NCBI RefSeq assembly: GCF_900187455.1 | Contig: NZ_FYDX01000001.1 | Location: 310,001-374,000, forward strand | DNA: 64,000 bases | From: Pseudomonas sp. Irchel 3E13 | GTDB taxonomy: Bacteria > Pseudomonadota > Gammaproteobacteria > Pseudomonadales > Pseudomonadaceae | Reading direction: 5' to 3' | Shown: positions 26,167 through 33,453 of the stretch, piece after piece | How positions within the stretch are numbered: the stretch's first letter is position 1 | Layout of the letters: each line of letters opens with the position of its first letter | The notes under the pieces: model-generated | Told to the model about the DNA's origin: nothing | Databases searched by the model: none | The model's input: the letters and a program-made list of their open reading frames with translations, nothing else | Program-made: the position numbers and the translations under genes

Positions 26167-27177
26167 TCAGCTCAACGCCTGCAACTGCTCCAGCTCCTCC
26201 CGCGTCAGGCTCACACCCTCCCGCGCTGATTTCTCCCGCTCGTGGAAGCGGCGCTCGCCCGGCAGGCGGGTGACGCCCACCGCTTCCATCTGCCGCACCA
26301 GTTCGCGGCTGCGCTCGGCGAAGCGCTCGCCCTGAGCCAAACGCGGGTCTATGACGATCAGCAATTGCCCGGTCCACGGCGTCTTGGCGCCGGGGTGCTG
26401 CGACCAGTCGAACTCGAAGGAGAAATTGCCGCCAGTCAGCGCCGCCGCCAGCAACTCCACCATCATCGACAGCGCCGAGCCCTTGTGCCCACCGAACGGC
26501 AGCAGCGCGCCGCCGTCGAGGATCGCCGCGGGGTCGCGGGTCGGCTGGCCGAGGCGATCGACGCCCATGCCTTCGGGCAGCAATTCGCCTTTGCGCGCAG
26601 CAATCTGCACATCGCCGTGGGCGATGGCGCTGGTGGCCATGTCGAAGACAATCGGCGCCCCGCCCGCGCACGGCGCGGCAAAGGCGATCGGGTTGGTCCC
26701 GAACAACGGCCGCTCGGCGCCCTGCGGCACCACGCAGGTCATGCTGTTGACCACGCTCAGCGCCACCAGACCTTCGTCGGCGAACGGCTCGACATCCGGC
26801 CACAAGGCGGCGAAGTGGTGCGAGTTATGGATCGCCAACACCGCGATGCCGGCACTGCGCGCCTTGCTCACCAGCAACTCGCGGGCCGCAGCCAGCGCCG
26901 GCTGGGCGAAGCCGCCGCCGGCATCGACGCTGATGTAACCACTGGCCACATCCTCGACCTTCGGCACGGCCTGGCCATTGACCCAGCCGCTGGCGAGGGT
27001 CGAGACATAGCCGGGAATACGGAACACGCCATGGCTGTGGGCGCCGTCGCGCTGGGCGCTGGCGCAGTTGAATGCCAGCGCGCGAGCCACCGCCTCGCTG
27101 GTGCCGTGACGCACGAAAATGCGCTGCAGCAGGGTTTCCAGTTCGTTGAAGGGAATCTGTGTGGCAGGTGCGGACAT
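26167..27177 (-). CDS. dpkA: Delta1-piperideine-2-carboxylate / delta1-pyrroline-2-carboxylate reductase
   Basis: A 336-aa member of the malate/L-lactate dehydrogenase (Ldh/DpkA) family. It reads closely like the Pseudomonas DpkA proteins: IFVRHGTSEAVARAL, NCASAQRDGAHSHGVFRIPG (with the catalytic His at about residue 48), ALWPDVEPFADEGLVALS and PFGGHKGSALSMMVELL. DpkA reduces the cyclic imine from D-lysine or D-proline catabolism to L-pipecolate or L-proline with NAD(P)H. The ATG at 27177 has GGAG 10 nt upstream; the longer frame to 27321 crosses the regulatory palindrome and is rejected. It is divergent from the RpiR gene. Confidence 0.88.
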   Translation of the reverse strand: MSAPATQIPFNELETLLQRIFVRHGTSEAVARALAFNCASAQRDGAHSHGVFRIPGYVSTLASGWVNGQAVPKVEDVASGYISVDAGGGFAQPALAAARELLVSKARSAGIAVLAIHNSHHFAALWPDVEPFADEGLVALSVVNSMTCVVPQGAERPLFGTNPIAFAAPCAGGAPIVFDMATSAIAHGDVQIAARKGELLPEGMGVDRLGQPTRDPAAILDGGALLPFGGHKGSALSMMVELLAAALTGGNFSFEFDWSQHPGAKTPWTGQLLIVIDPRLAQGERFAERSRELVRQMEAVGVTRLPGERRFHEREKSAREGVSLTREELEQLQALS

Positions 27178-27242
27178 TCTGTAGCTCCGATGATTGGAAT
27201 TGGACTGGGCAACAGGGATGGCAGTGAGCGGACTTTCCTCTT

Positions 27243-27262
27243 TTTGACAGTTAGCTGTCAAA
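27243..27262. promoter_or_regulatory. 20-bp palindromic operator between dpkA and rpiR-like gene
   Basis: TTTGACAGTTAGCTGTCAAA: a perfect 8-bp inverted repeat around TTAG in the divergent intergenic region. Each strand presents TTGACA, so a bound protein would cover possible -35 elements of both genes. The neighbouring RpiR-family regulator is the natural candidate to bind it. Not tested; the palindrome itself is seen directly. Confidence 0.6.
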
Positions 27263-27326
27263 TATTGACTTGATGACAGAAAACATTCATTTTCTCTTCC
27301 ACCGCAGCCGTCATCGAGCATCGCCC

Positions 27327-28196
27327 GTGAGCCAACCCATCAAGCAACGCCTGGAAAGCAGCCTGCCCAATGCGTCGGCCTCGGGGCGCAAGATCGCCAC
27401 CTACATGCTCGCCCACCTCACCGATCTGCCGTTCGAAACCTCCGCCAGCCTTGCGGAGAAGGTCGGCGTCAGCGAATCCAGCGTCGGGCGCTTCTGCCGC
27501 TCGCTGGGCTACGAGCACCTCAAGGCACTCAAGCAGGACTTGAAGGACGACCTCGGTGACGGCCCCTGGCTGGTGGGCGATCGGTTGCAAGAATTCCGCC
27601 AACACTCCAGCGACGACCGCGAAGACCGCAGCCGCAGCCTGGAACTGGAAGTCGCCGCGCTGGTGCGGGTTTACGAATACAGCCGCACCGCCGAGTGGGA
27701 CCGTGTCGCCACGCGCCTGGCGCAGCGTCCGCGGGTGTTCGTCGCGGGCTTTCAGACCGAGCGCGGCATCGCCCACTGCATGGCCCACCTGCTGCAATAC
27801 CTGCGCGACGGCGTGCAGGTGGTGGACGGCAGCGCCGGGCATTTCGGCGAAGTCCTGCTGGGCGATCCGGCGCACTGCGCGCTGGTGGTGTTCGAGGCGC
27901 GGCGTTATTCCCGCCATGCCTTGCTGCTGTGTCACAAGGCACGCGAGGCGGGCATCCCGGTAACACTGGTTACCGACACCTTCTGTGATTGGGCCGATGC
28001 GAATGCCGACGAGGTGTTCCGCATTCCCACCCAGTTCAACCTGTTCTGGGAGTCCACCGCGACGATGCTGTCGTGGGCTCACCTGATGGTCAACGAGGTC
28101 TGCAAGAAGCTCGGGCCTGATGTTGAAAAACGCTTGGACGCAACTGCCGCTCTACACAACGAGTTCGTTGGCTACACGTCAACGGCAAAACAATAG
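27327..28196 (+). CDS. MurR/RpiR family transcriptional regulator
   Basis: A 289-aa regulator with an N-terminal RpiR helix-turn-helix (ASGRKIATYMLAHL, then SASLAEKVGVSESSVGRFCR, about residues 15-60) and a C-terminal SIS domain (from about residue 125; VFVAGFQTERG and LVVFEARRYSRHAL). The GTG at 27327 is preferred because family members begin within a few residues of SQPIKQRLE. The alternative ATG codons at 27270/27273 add an atypical 19-residue basic stretch, lie next to the operator and lack a Shine-Dalgarno box. It probably controls dpkA and the transporter operon that starts 32 bp downstream. Confidence 0.85.
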   Translation: MSQPIKQRLESSLPNASASGRKIATYMLAHLTDLPFETSASLAEKVGVSESSVGRFCRSLGYEHLKALKQDLKDDLGDGPWLVGDRLQEFRQHSSDDREDRSRSLELEVAALVRVYEYSRTAEWDRVATRLAQRPRVFVAGFQTERGIAHCMAHLLQYLRDGVQVVDGSAGHFGEVLLGDPAHCALVVFEARRYSRHALLLCHKAREAGIPVTLVTDTFCDWADANADEVFRIPTQFNLFWESTATMLSWAHLMVNEVCKKLGPDVEKRLDATAALHNEFVGYTSTAKQ

Positions 28197-28228
28197 CAAG
28201 AGAGTGCAACTACAGATCGAGGTGTCAC

Positions 28229-28987
28229 ATGAAACCTGTTCTTCGCTTCGCAGGGGCCTGCGCATTGCTGCTGGCCGGCATCACGTCGGCCCAGGCCGAA
28301 ACCCTGAAGATCGCCACGGAAGGTGCCTACCCGCCCTTCAACTACGTTGATTCGGACAACAACCTGCACGGCTTCGACGTCGATATCGCCAAGGCCCTGT
28401 GCGAGCAGATGAAAGTCGAATGCACCGTGGTCGCCCAGGACTGGGAAGGCATCATCCCGGCCCTGATCGCGCGTAAGTACGACGCGGTGGTGGCGTCGAT
28501 GATCAACACCGAGGAACGGCGCAAGAAGATCGCCTTCACCAACCACTACTACCGCACCCCGCTGTCGGTCGCCGTACCGAAAGACAGCGAAATCACCGAC
28601 GCCCAGACCAAGTTCAAGGGCTACACCGTCGGCGCCCAGGCCTCTTCGACCCAGGCCATCTATGCCGAAGACGTGTACGGCAAGGCCGGTGCCGATGTGA
28701 AGCTGTACCCGACCCTGGACGAAGCCAACGCCGACCTCGCCGCCGGCCGCCTCGACGGCGTGATCGCCGATAAATTCCCGCTGCTGGAATGGCTGGGCAA
28801 GGCCGGCAAGGACTGCTGCAAGACCCTCGGCGATGTCGACGGCACCCGCGCCGACGCATCGATTGCCGTGCGCAAGGAAGACGAAGCCCTGCGCGAGCGG
28901 CTGAACAAGGCGCTGGATGCCATCGTGGCGGACGGGACGTATCAGAAGATCGCGGGCAAGTACTTCGACTTCGATATCTACCAGTGA
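28229..28987 (+). CDS. Basic amino acid ABC transporter substrate-binding protein (ArgT/HisJ-like)
   Basis: A 252-aa periplasmic binding protein. A signal peptide ends at SAQA (residue 23). The mature start ETLKIATEGAYPPFNYVD and the segments LHGFDVDIAKALCEQM and DGVIADKFPLLEWL match the lysine/arginine/ornithine/histidine-binding family (SBP_bac_3). The position among dpkA and a DadA-like gene suggests a basic or D-amino acid, or pipecolate-like ligand. A strong REP pair separates it from the permease genes, an arrangement that often lets the binding protein be made in excess. Confidence 0.88.
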   Translation: MKPVLRFAGACALLLAGITSAQAETLKIATEGAYPPFNYVDSDNNLHGFDVDIAKALCEQMKVECTVVAQDWEGIIPALIARKYDAVVASMINTEERRKKIAFTNHYYRTPLSVAVPKDSEITDAQTKFKGYTVGAQASSTQAIYAEDVYGKAGADVKLYPTLDEANADLAAGRLDGVIADKFPLLEWLGKAGKDCCKTLGDVDGTRADASIAVRKEDEALRERLNKALDAIVADGTYQKIAGKYFDFDIYQ

Positions 28988-29009
28988 CCGTTTAGGGCTG
29001 CTTACGGCC

Positions 29010-29076
29010 TTATCGCGAGCAAGCTCGCTCCTACACCTTTCTCCCCCTCCCTGTAGGAGCGAGCTTGCTCGCGATA
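29010..29076. repeat. REP pair (BIME) between binding protein and permease genes
   Basis: Two REP sequences in opposite orientation: 29011-29035 and 29052-29076 are perfect 25-bp inverted copies (the second reads TGTAGGAGCGAGCTTGCTCG then CGATA) around a 16-nt pyrimidine-rich loop. The transcript could form a long hairpin that blocks 3' exonucleases and protects the upstream binding-protein message, a known effect of REP elements in transporter operons. Confidence 0.9.
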
Positions 29077-29113
29077 GCGGCCCTCAAGACTGCCCCTTCC
29101 CGAGGCTTCGCCC

Positions 29114-29833
29114 ATGCTCGAACATTTGTCACTCCTCTCCTTCGCCAGCGGCGGCTGGGGTCAGGCGTTGCTCGCCGGTGCGCTGGTGACCCTGGCGCTG
29201 GCCCTCGCCTGTCTGCCCATCGGCCTGCCGCTGGGCCTGGGCATCGCCCTCGCCGCGCGTTCGAAAAAACGCCTGCCACGGGCTTTCGCCACGGTGTTTT
29301 CCACGGTGTTCCGCGGTCTGCCGGAATTGCTCACGCTGCTGATCATCTACTACGGCTGCCAGATCGCCGCGCAAAAAATACTGGCCGCCATGGGCTATGA
29401 AGGCGAGGTGATGATCAACACTTTCCTCGCCGCCATGGTCGCCTTCAGCCTGGTGTTCGCCGCGTTCTCCAGCGAAATCTGGCTGGCCGCGTTCAAGACA
29501 GTGCCCAAGGGCCAGTACGAAGCGTGCGCCGCCCTCGGCCTGGGCAAGCGCACCGCGTTCGGCAAGGTGGTGTTCCCGCAACTGCTGCGCATCGCCCTGC
29601 CCGGCCTGTCGAACAACTGGCTGTCGCTGCTCAAGGACACCTCGCTGGTCTCGACCATCTCCCTGGTCGACCTGATGCGCCAGACCAATCTGGCCGTCAG
29701 CGTGACCAAGGAACCGATGCTGTTCTACGGCGTCGCCTGCCTCTGCTACCTGCTGTTCTCGGCGCTGTCGGGCCGGGTCTTCCACTTCATCGAGAACCAC
29801 TTCAGCCGCCACCTGCGGAGCGCCCGTCCATGA
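29114..29833 (+). CDS. Amino acid ABC transporter permease (HisQ-like)
   Basis: A 239-aa inner-membrane permease of the polar amino acid (His/Glu/Gln/Arg/opine) family. Motifs are TVFRGLPELLTLLIIYYG (about 58-75) and the EAA loop KGQYEACAALGLGKRTAFGKV, with a C-terminal SGRVFHFIENHF. It has five membrane helices. Its end overlaps the second permease by four bases. The gene starts 38 bp after the BIME. Confidence 0.9.
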   Translation: MLEHLSLLSFASGGWGQALLAGALVTLALALACLPIGLPLGLGIALAARSKKRLPRAFATVFSTVFRGLPELLTLLIIYYGCQIAAQKILAAMGYEGEVMINTFLAAMVAFSLVFAAFSSEIWLAAFKTVPKGQYEACAALGLGKRTAFGKVVFPQLLRIALPGLSNNWLSLLKDTSLVSTISLVDLMRQTNLAVSVTKEPMLFYGVACLCYLLFSALSGRVFHFIENHFSRHLRSARP

Positions 29834-30540
29834 GCTTCGACGAACTGCTGGCAATGTTCCTCAATCCCGAGCTGCTGGAGCGCTATGGCCCGCGCTTTAT
29901 CGACGGCCTGCTGGTGACCGCCAAACTGGTGGCGATCTCCTTCACCCTCGGCGCCCTGTTGGGCATGCTCCTGGCCCTGGCGCGGATGTCGAAAAGCCTC
30001 ACGCTGCAACGCCTGAGCGCCGCCTACGTGTACTTCTTCCGCGGCTCGCCGCTGCTGGCGCAACTGTTCCTGTTGTATTACGGCCTGGGTTCGTTCAAGG
30101 GCTTCTGGCAAGACGTCGGCCTCTGGTGGTTCTTCCGCGACGCCTGGTTCTGCACCCTGCTGGCCTTCACCCTGAACACCGCCGCCTACCAGGCGGAGAT
30201 CTTCCGCGGCAGCCTGCTGGCCGTGGCGCCTGGGCAATACGAGGCGGCCAGCGCGCTGAGCCTGAAGCGCTCGACCACCTTCTTCAAAGTGATCCTGCCG
30301 CAGTCGCTGGTGGTGGCGATCGGGCCGCTGGGCAACGAACTGATCCTGATGATCAAGGCCAGCGCCATTGCCTCGCTGGTGACCATCTACGACCTGATGG
30401 GCGTGACCAAGCTGGCCTTCTCGCGCAGCTTCGACTTCCAGATCTACCTTTGGGCCGCCGTGCTCTACCTGCTGATCGTCGAAATCGTACGACGCAGCCT
30501 CAAACACATCGAAGCCCGCCTGGGCCGCCACCTGCGCTGA
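29830..30540 (+). CDS. Amino acid ABC transporter permease (HisM-like)
   Basis: A 236-aa second permease. YVYFFRGSPLLAQLFLLYYG (about 58-77) and the EAA loop APGQYEAASALSLKRSTTFF, then IKASAIASLVTIYDLMGVTK, are typical of HisM/ArtM proteins. The ATG at 29830 overlaps the HisQ-like stop; a longer frame from 29524 lies within the upstream gene. It forms the membrane channel with 29114-29833. Confidence 0.9.
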   Translation: MSFDELLAMFLNPELLERYGPRFIDGLLVTAKLVAISFTLGALLGMLLALARMSKSLTLQRLSAAYVYFFRGSPLLAQLFLLYYGLGSFKGFWQDVGLWWFFRDAWFCTLLAFTLNTAAYQAEIFRGSLLAVAPGQYEAASALSLKRSTTFFKVILPQSLVVAIGPLGNELILMIKASAIASLVTIYDLMGVTKLAFSRSFDFQIYLWAAVLYLLIVEIVRRSLKHIEARLGRHLR

Positions 30541-30565
30541 ACCCTTGCCGTAGAGGATCCTTGTC

Positions 30566-31807
30566 ATGCACTGCCAAACCATCGTCCTGGGCGCCGGAAT
30601 CGTCGGCGTCAGCACCGCCCTGCACCTGCAAGCGCGCGGCCGCAAGGTCGTCCTGATCGACCGCGACGAACCGGGTAGCGGCACCAGCCACGGCAACGCC
30701 GGGCTGATCGAGCGCTCCAGCGTGATCCCCTATTCCTTCCCGCGCGCGCTGCCGAAACTGGTGCGCTATGGCCTCAACCAGCAATCCGACGTGCGCTTCA
30801 GTTGGCGCTACCTGCCCAAGGCCGCGCCGTGGCTGCTGAGCTACTGGCGCAACTCCGCGCCCGCGCCGCTGGCCGTGGCGACCCAGGCGATGCTGCCGCT
30901 GGTGGAGCGTTGCGTCGAGGAACACGACGCGCTGATCGAGGCGGCCGGCGTGCAGTCACTGGTCAAGGCCAACGGCTGGATCGAGGTCTACCGCAACGAC
31001 GCCGCGTTCGAGGCGGCCAAGGTCGAAGCCGAAGCGCTGAAAGCCTACGGCCTGGCCTTCGAGATTCTCGACCGCAGGCAACTGCACGAACGCGAAGCCG
31101 ACCTGACCCAGGGCGCGGTGGGCGGCATTCATTGGCTCGACCCGAAGACCGTGAGCAACCCGAGCGCCCTGGTGCGTGGCTACGCGGCGCTGTTCGTGCA
31201 GCGCGGTGGCCACTTCATCCACGGTGATGCGCGCAGCCTGCGCCAGATCGCCGGCGAGTGGCAGGTGGACAGCCGACGCGGCCCGATCACTGCCCCTGAA
31301 GTGGTGATCGCCCTCGGCCCGCAGGCCGCCGAGCTGTTCAAGCCGCTGGGCTATCGGATTCCGCTGGAAATCAAGCGCGGCTACCACGCCCACTACAAAG
31401 CTCGGGGCGGAGCGCAACTGAGCCATTCGATCTGCGACGCCCAAGCCGGTTTCGTGCTGGCGCCGATGGAACAAGGCATCCGCCTGACCACCGGCATCGA
31501 GTTCGCCGCCAGCACTGACGCCGCCAACGAGATCCAGTTGCAGCGTTGCGAGGCCGTGGCCCGCGGACTATTCCCCCTCGGTGAACGCATCGAAGAAACC
31601 CCGTGGCTGGGTCGCCGCCCGTGCCTGCCGGACATGCGTCCGGTGATCGGTCCGGCCAGCCGCCACCCCGGTCTCTGGTTCAACTTCGGCCATGCTCACC
31701 ACGGCCTGACGCTGGGTCCGGTGAGCGGTCGCCTGCTGGCCGAGATGATGACCGGCGAACAGCCTTTCACCGACCCCGCGCCCTACAGCGCCGAGCGTTT
31801 CAACTGA
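30566..31807 (+). CDS. FAD-dependent D-amino-acid dehydrogenase-like oxidoreductase (DadA family)
   Basis: A 413-aa flavoprotein of the DAO/DadA family. The Rossmann motif GAGIVGVSTALHL (9-21) is followed by a GTSHGNAGLIERSS flavin-contact stretch (about 47-60), and near the C-terminus GRRPCLPDMRPVIGPASRHP and GHAHHGLTLGP complete the FAD site. It would oxidise a D-amino acid (or secondary amine) to a keto acid or cyclic imine and pass electrons to the respiratory chain. With DpkA nearby, D-lysine to delta1-piperideine-2-carboxylate is an attractive route. It is inserted between the permease and ATPase genes of the importer. Confidence 0.88.
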   Translation: MHCQTIVLGAGIVGVSTALHLQARGRKVVLIDRDEPGSGTSHGNAGLIERSSVIPYSFPRALPKLVRYGLNQQSDVRFSWRYLPKAAPWLLSYWRNSAPAPLAVATQAMLPLVERCVEEHDALIEAAGVQSLVKANGWIEVYRNDAAFEAAKVEAEALKAYGLAFEILDRRQLHEREADLTQGAVGGIHWLDPKTVSNPSALVRGYAALFVQRGGHFIHGDARSLRQIAGEWQVDSRRGPITAPEVVIALGPQAAELFKPLGYRIPLEIKRGYHAHYKARGGAQLSHSICDAQAGFVLAPMEQGIRLTTGIEFAASTDAANEIQLQRCEAVARGLFPLGERIEETPWLGRRPCLPDMRPVIGPASRHPGLWFNFGHAHHGLTLGPVSGRLLAEMMTGEQPFTDPAPYSAERFN

Positions 31808-31837
31808 ATTCCGCCCACCCGCCGGAGAACAACAATA

Positions 31838-32623
31838 ATGAGCGCCTCACTCAGCCTTGCCGCCGCCCCGCAAGCGACCACCGACTCGCGCAACGTCGCG
31901 GTGCATATCAGCGGCCTGGAGAAATACTACGGTCCCTACCACGTGCTGCGCGGTATCGACCTGACGGTGCACGAGGGCGAACGCATCGTCCTTTGTGGCC
32001 CCTCGGGCTCGGGAAAATCGACCCTGATCCGCTGTATCAACCGCCTGGAAGTCGCCGAACACGGCAAGATCCTGGTGAACGACACCGACCTCGCCGGCAA
32101 CAGCCGCGCGGCGGCGAAAGTGCGCAGTGAAATCGGCATGGTGTTCCAGCACTTCAACCTGTTCCCGCACATGAGCGTGCTCGACAACTGCACCCTGGCG
32201 CCAATGAGCGTGCGCGGCCTCAGCCGCGCCCAGGCCGAGGAGTTGGCGCAGTTCTACCTGGACAAAGTGGGCATCTCCAGCCAGGCGGCGAAATACCCCG
32301 GCCAGCTTTCCGGTGGTCAGCAGCAGCGCGTGGCGATTGCCCGGGCGTTGTGCATGAAACCGAAGATCATGCTGTTCGACGAGCCCACCTCGGCGCTCGA
32401 CCCGGAGATGGTTGCCGAAGTGCTGGACGTGCTGGTGAAGCTGGCCGACAGCGGCATGACCATGCTCTGTGTGACCCACGAAATGGGCTTTGCCCGTCAG
32501 GTGGCGCAGCGGGTGCTGTTCCTCGACGGCGGACAGATCATCGAGGACGCCCCGCCGGAAACCTTCTTCAATGCACCGCGCAGCCCGCGGGCGCGGGATT
32601 TTCTTGCGCAGATCCTGCACTGA
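31838..32623 (+). CDS. Amino acid ABC transporter ATP-binding protein (HisP/GlnQ-like)
   Basis: A 261-aa ATPase with Walker A GPSGSGKST (about 52-60), Q-loop MVFQHFNLFPH, signature LSGGQQQR, Walker [13 protein letters not shown] and switch His CVTHEMGF: the family pattern of polar amino acid importers. It completes the importer with 28229-30540. The N-terminal 18 residues are extra relative to HisP and contain no motif. A strong hairpin follows the gene. Confidence 0.93.
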   Translation: MSASLSLAAAPQATTDSRNVAVHISGLEKYYGPYHVLRGIDLTVHEGERIVLCGPSGSGKSTLIRCINRLEVAEHGKILVNDTDLAGNSRAAAKVRSEIGMVFQHFNLFPHMSVLDNCTLAPMSVRGLSRAQAEELAQFYLDKVGISSQAAKYPGQLSGGQQQRVAIARALCMKPKIMLFDEPTSALDPEMVAEVLDVLVKLADSGMTMLCVTHEMGFARQVAQRVLFLDGGQIIEDAPPETFFNAPRSPRARDFLAQILH

Positions 32624-32627
32624 AACC

Positions 32628-32666
32628 AACACGGGCCGGCGTCAGGATGACGTCGGCCCGTGTTTT
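32628..32666. terminator. Rho-independent bidirectional terminator
   Basis: AACACGGGCCGGCGTCA pairs with TGACGTCGGCCCGTGTT (16 of 17 positions) across a 3-nt gap, followed by TTTT on the plus strand. It lies between the convergent ABC ATPase and DUF4174 genes and should stop transcription from both sides. Confidence 0.85.
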
Positions 32667-32681
32667 CCAGCGGCCTGGAAC

Positions 32682-33239
32682 TCAGTCGTCCAGCGGCTTG
32701 GGCGGTGGCAGGGGTTTGGCCGGCTTGGCCGGTTTTGCAGGCTCACCGGCCTTGGCGGGCTTGCCGGCCTTGGTCTCGGCGACCGGCACCGGTTCCGGCG
32801 CGGTGATGGCTTTTTCCTCGGCCGGCAAGGCATCCACTGCGGCGAAGATTTCCTGGGGATCGAGCGTGCCGTCATGCTTGATTTCGTGCTTCTGGCCGTC
32901 CTTGCCCACCAGAATCACCTGGGTGCCATTGCGCGCGCCCAGGGACAGCTCGCGGATCAGCGCCATGGTGGTCTGCTGCTCAAGGAATTTGTCGTCACGC
33001 TTGCCGACCATGCCGGCGACGCTGTAGAGCACCAGATTGCGCTCCTTGAATCCGGCCTGGGCGGCGGGGTCCTTGAGCGCTTCGTTGATACCGCGCAACA
33101 CCGGGTCGGCGGTACTGGGGGCTATCACCACCAAGGGACGAGCCTTGCCCAGATCCTGGGCCAGAGGGGCGTCATCGGCGACAACCAGGGGAGCGGCGAT
33201 GGCGAGCAGAGTGGCGAGGGTCAGTGACCGGGCAAGCAT
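32682..33239 (-). CDS. Exported DUF4174 domain protein
   Basis: A 185-aa protein with a signal peptide (MLARSLTLATLLAIAAPLVV ending near ADD). A DUF4174-like domain follows at about residues 35-135: RPLVVIAPSTADP, ERNLVLYSVAG, then TQVILVGKDGQKH. The last 45 residues are a Lys/Ala/Pro-rich low-complexity tail (KPAKPAKPAKPLPPPKP). The ATG at 33239 has AAGGAG 7 nt upstream; ten more residues back to 33269 are not needed. Function unknown; the fold has been likened to thioredoxin-like domains but there is no CxxC here. Confidence 0.8.
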   Translation of the reverse strand: MLARSLTLATLLAIAAPLVVADDAPLAQDLGKARPLVVIAPSTADPVLRGINEALKDPAAQAGFKERNLVLYSVAGMVGKRDDKFLEQQTTMALIRELSLGARNGTQVILVGKDGQKHEIKHDGTLDPQEIFAAVDALPAEEKAITAPEPVPVAETKAGKPAKAGEPAKPAKPAKPLPPPKPLDD

Positions 33240-33404
33240 GTGTTTCTCCTTCTTTTTTCCTCGTAACAAATGACTACAGACCTGTAGGAAAGATCCGAAG
33301 GCCGCAGCCTAAACGAACGCAATCACCTGGTGGACGGGACAAAAGTAACTTCCGGTGTCAGAAGGATAGCTGATGGATTTGGGATGGCGGCGGATGGGCG
33401 TGTG

Positions 33405-33429
33405 TATCGCGAGCAAGCTCGCTCCTACA
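33405..33429. repeat. Single REP sequence
   Basis: One REP unit, TATCGCGAGCAAGCTCGCTC followed by CTACA, in the short gap downstream of polB and upstream of the DUF4174 gene (both genes on the minus strand). It is the same unit as in the 29010-29076 pair. Confidence 0.85.
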
Positions 33430-33453
33430 GTACGATGCGCCCCCCAAAACCTC

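Noticed and set aside
29010..29076. REP clusters as a CRISPR array
   Set aside because: Units are inverted rather than direct repeats, occur in pairs, lack unique spacers of constant length, and no cas gene is present.
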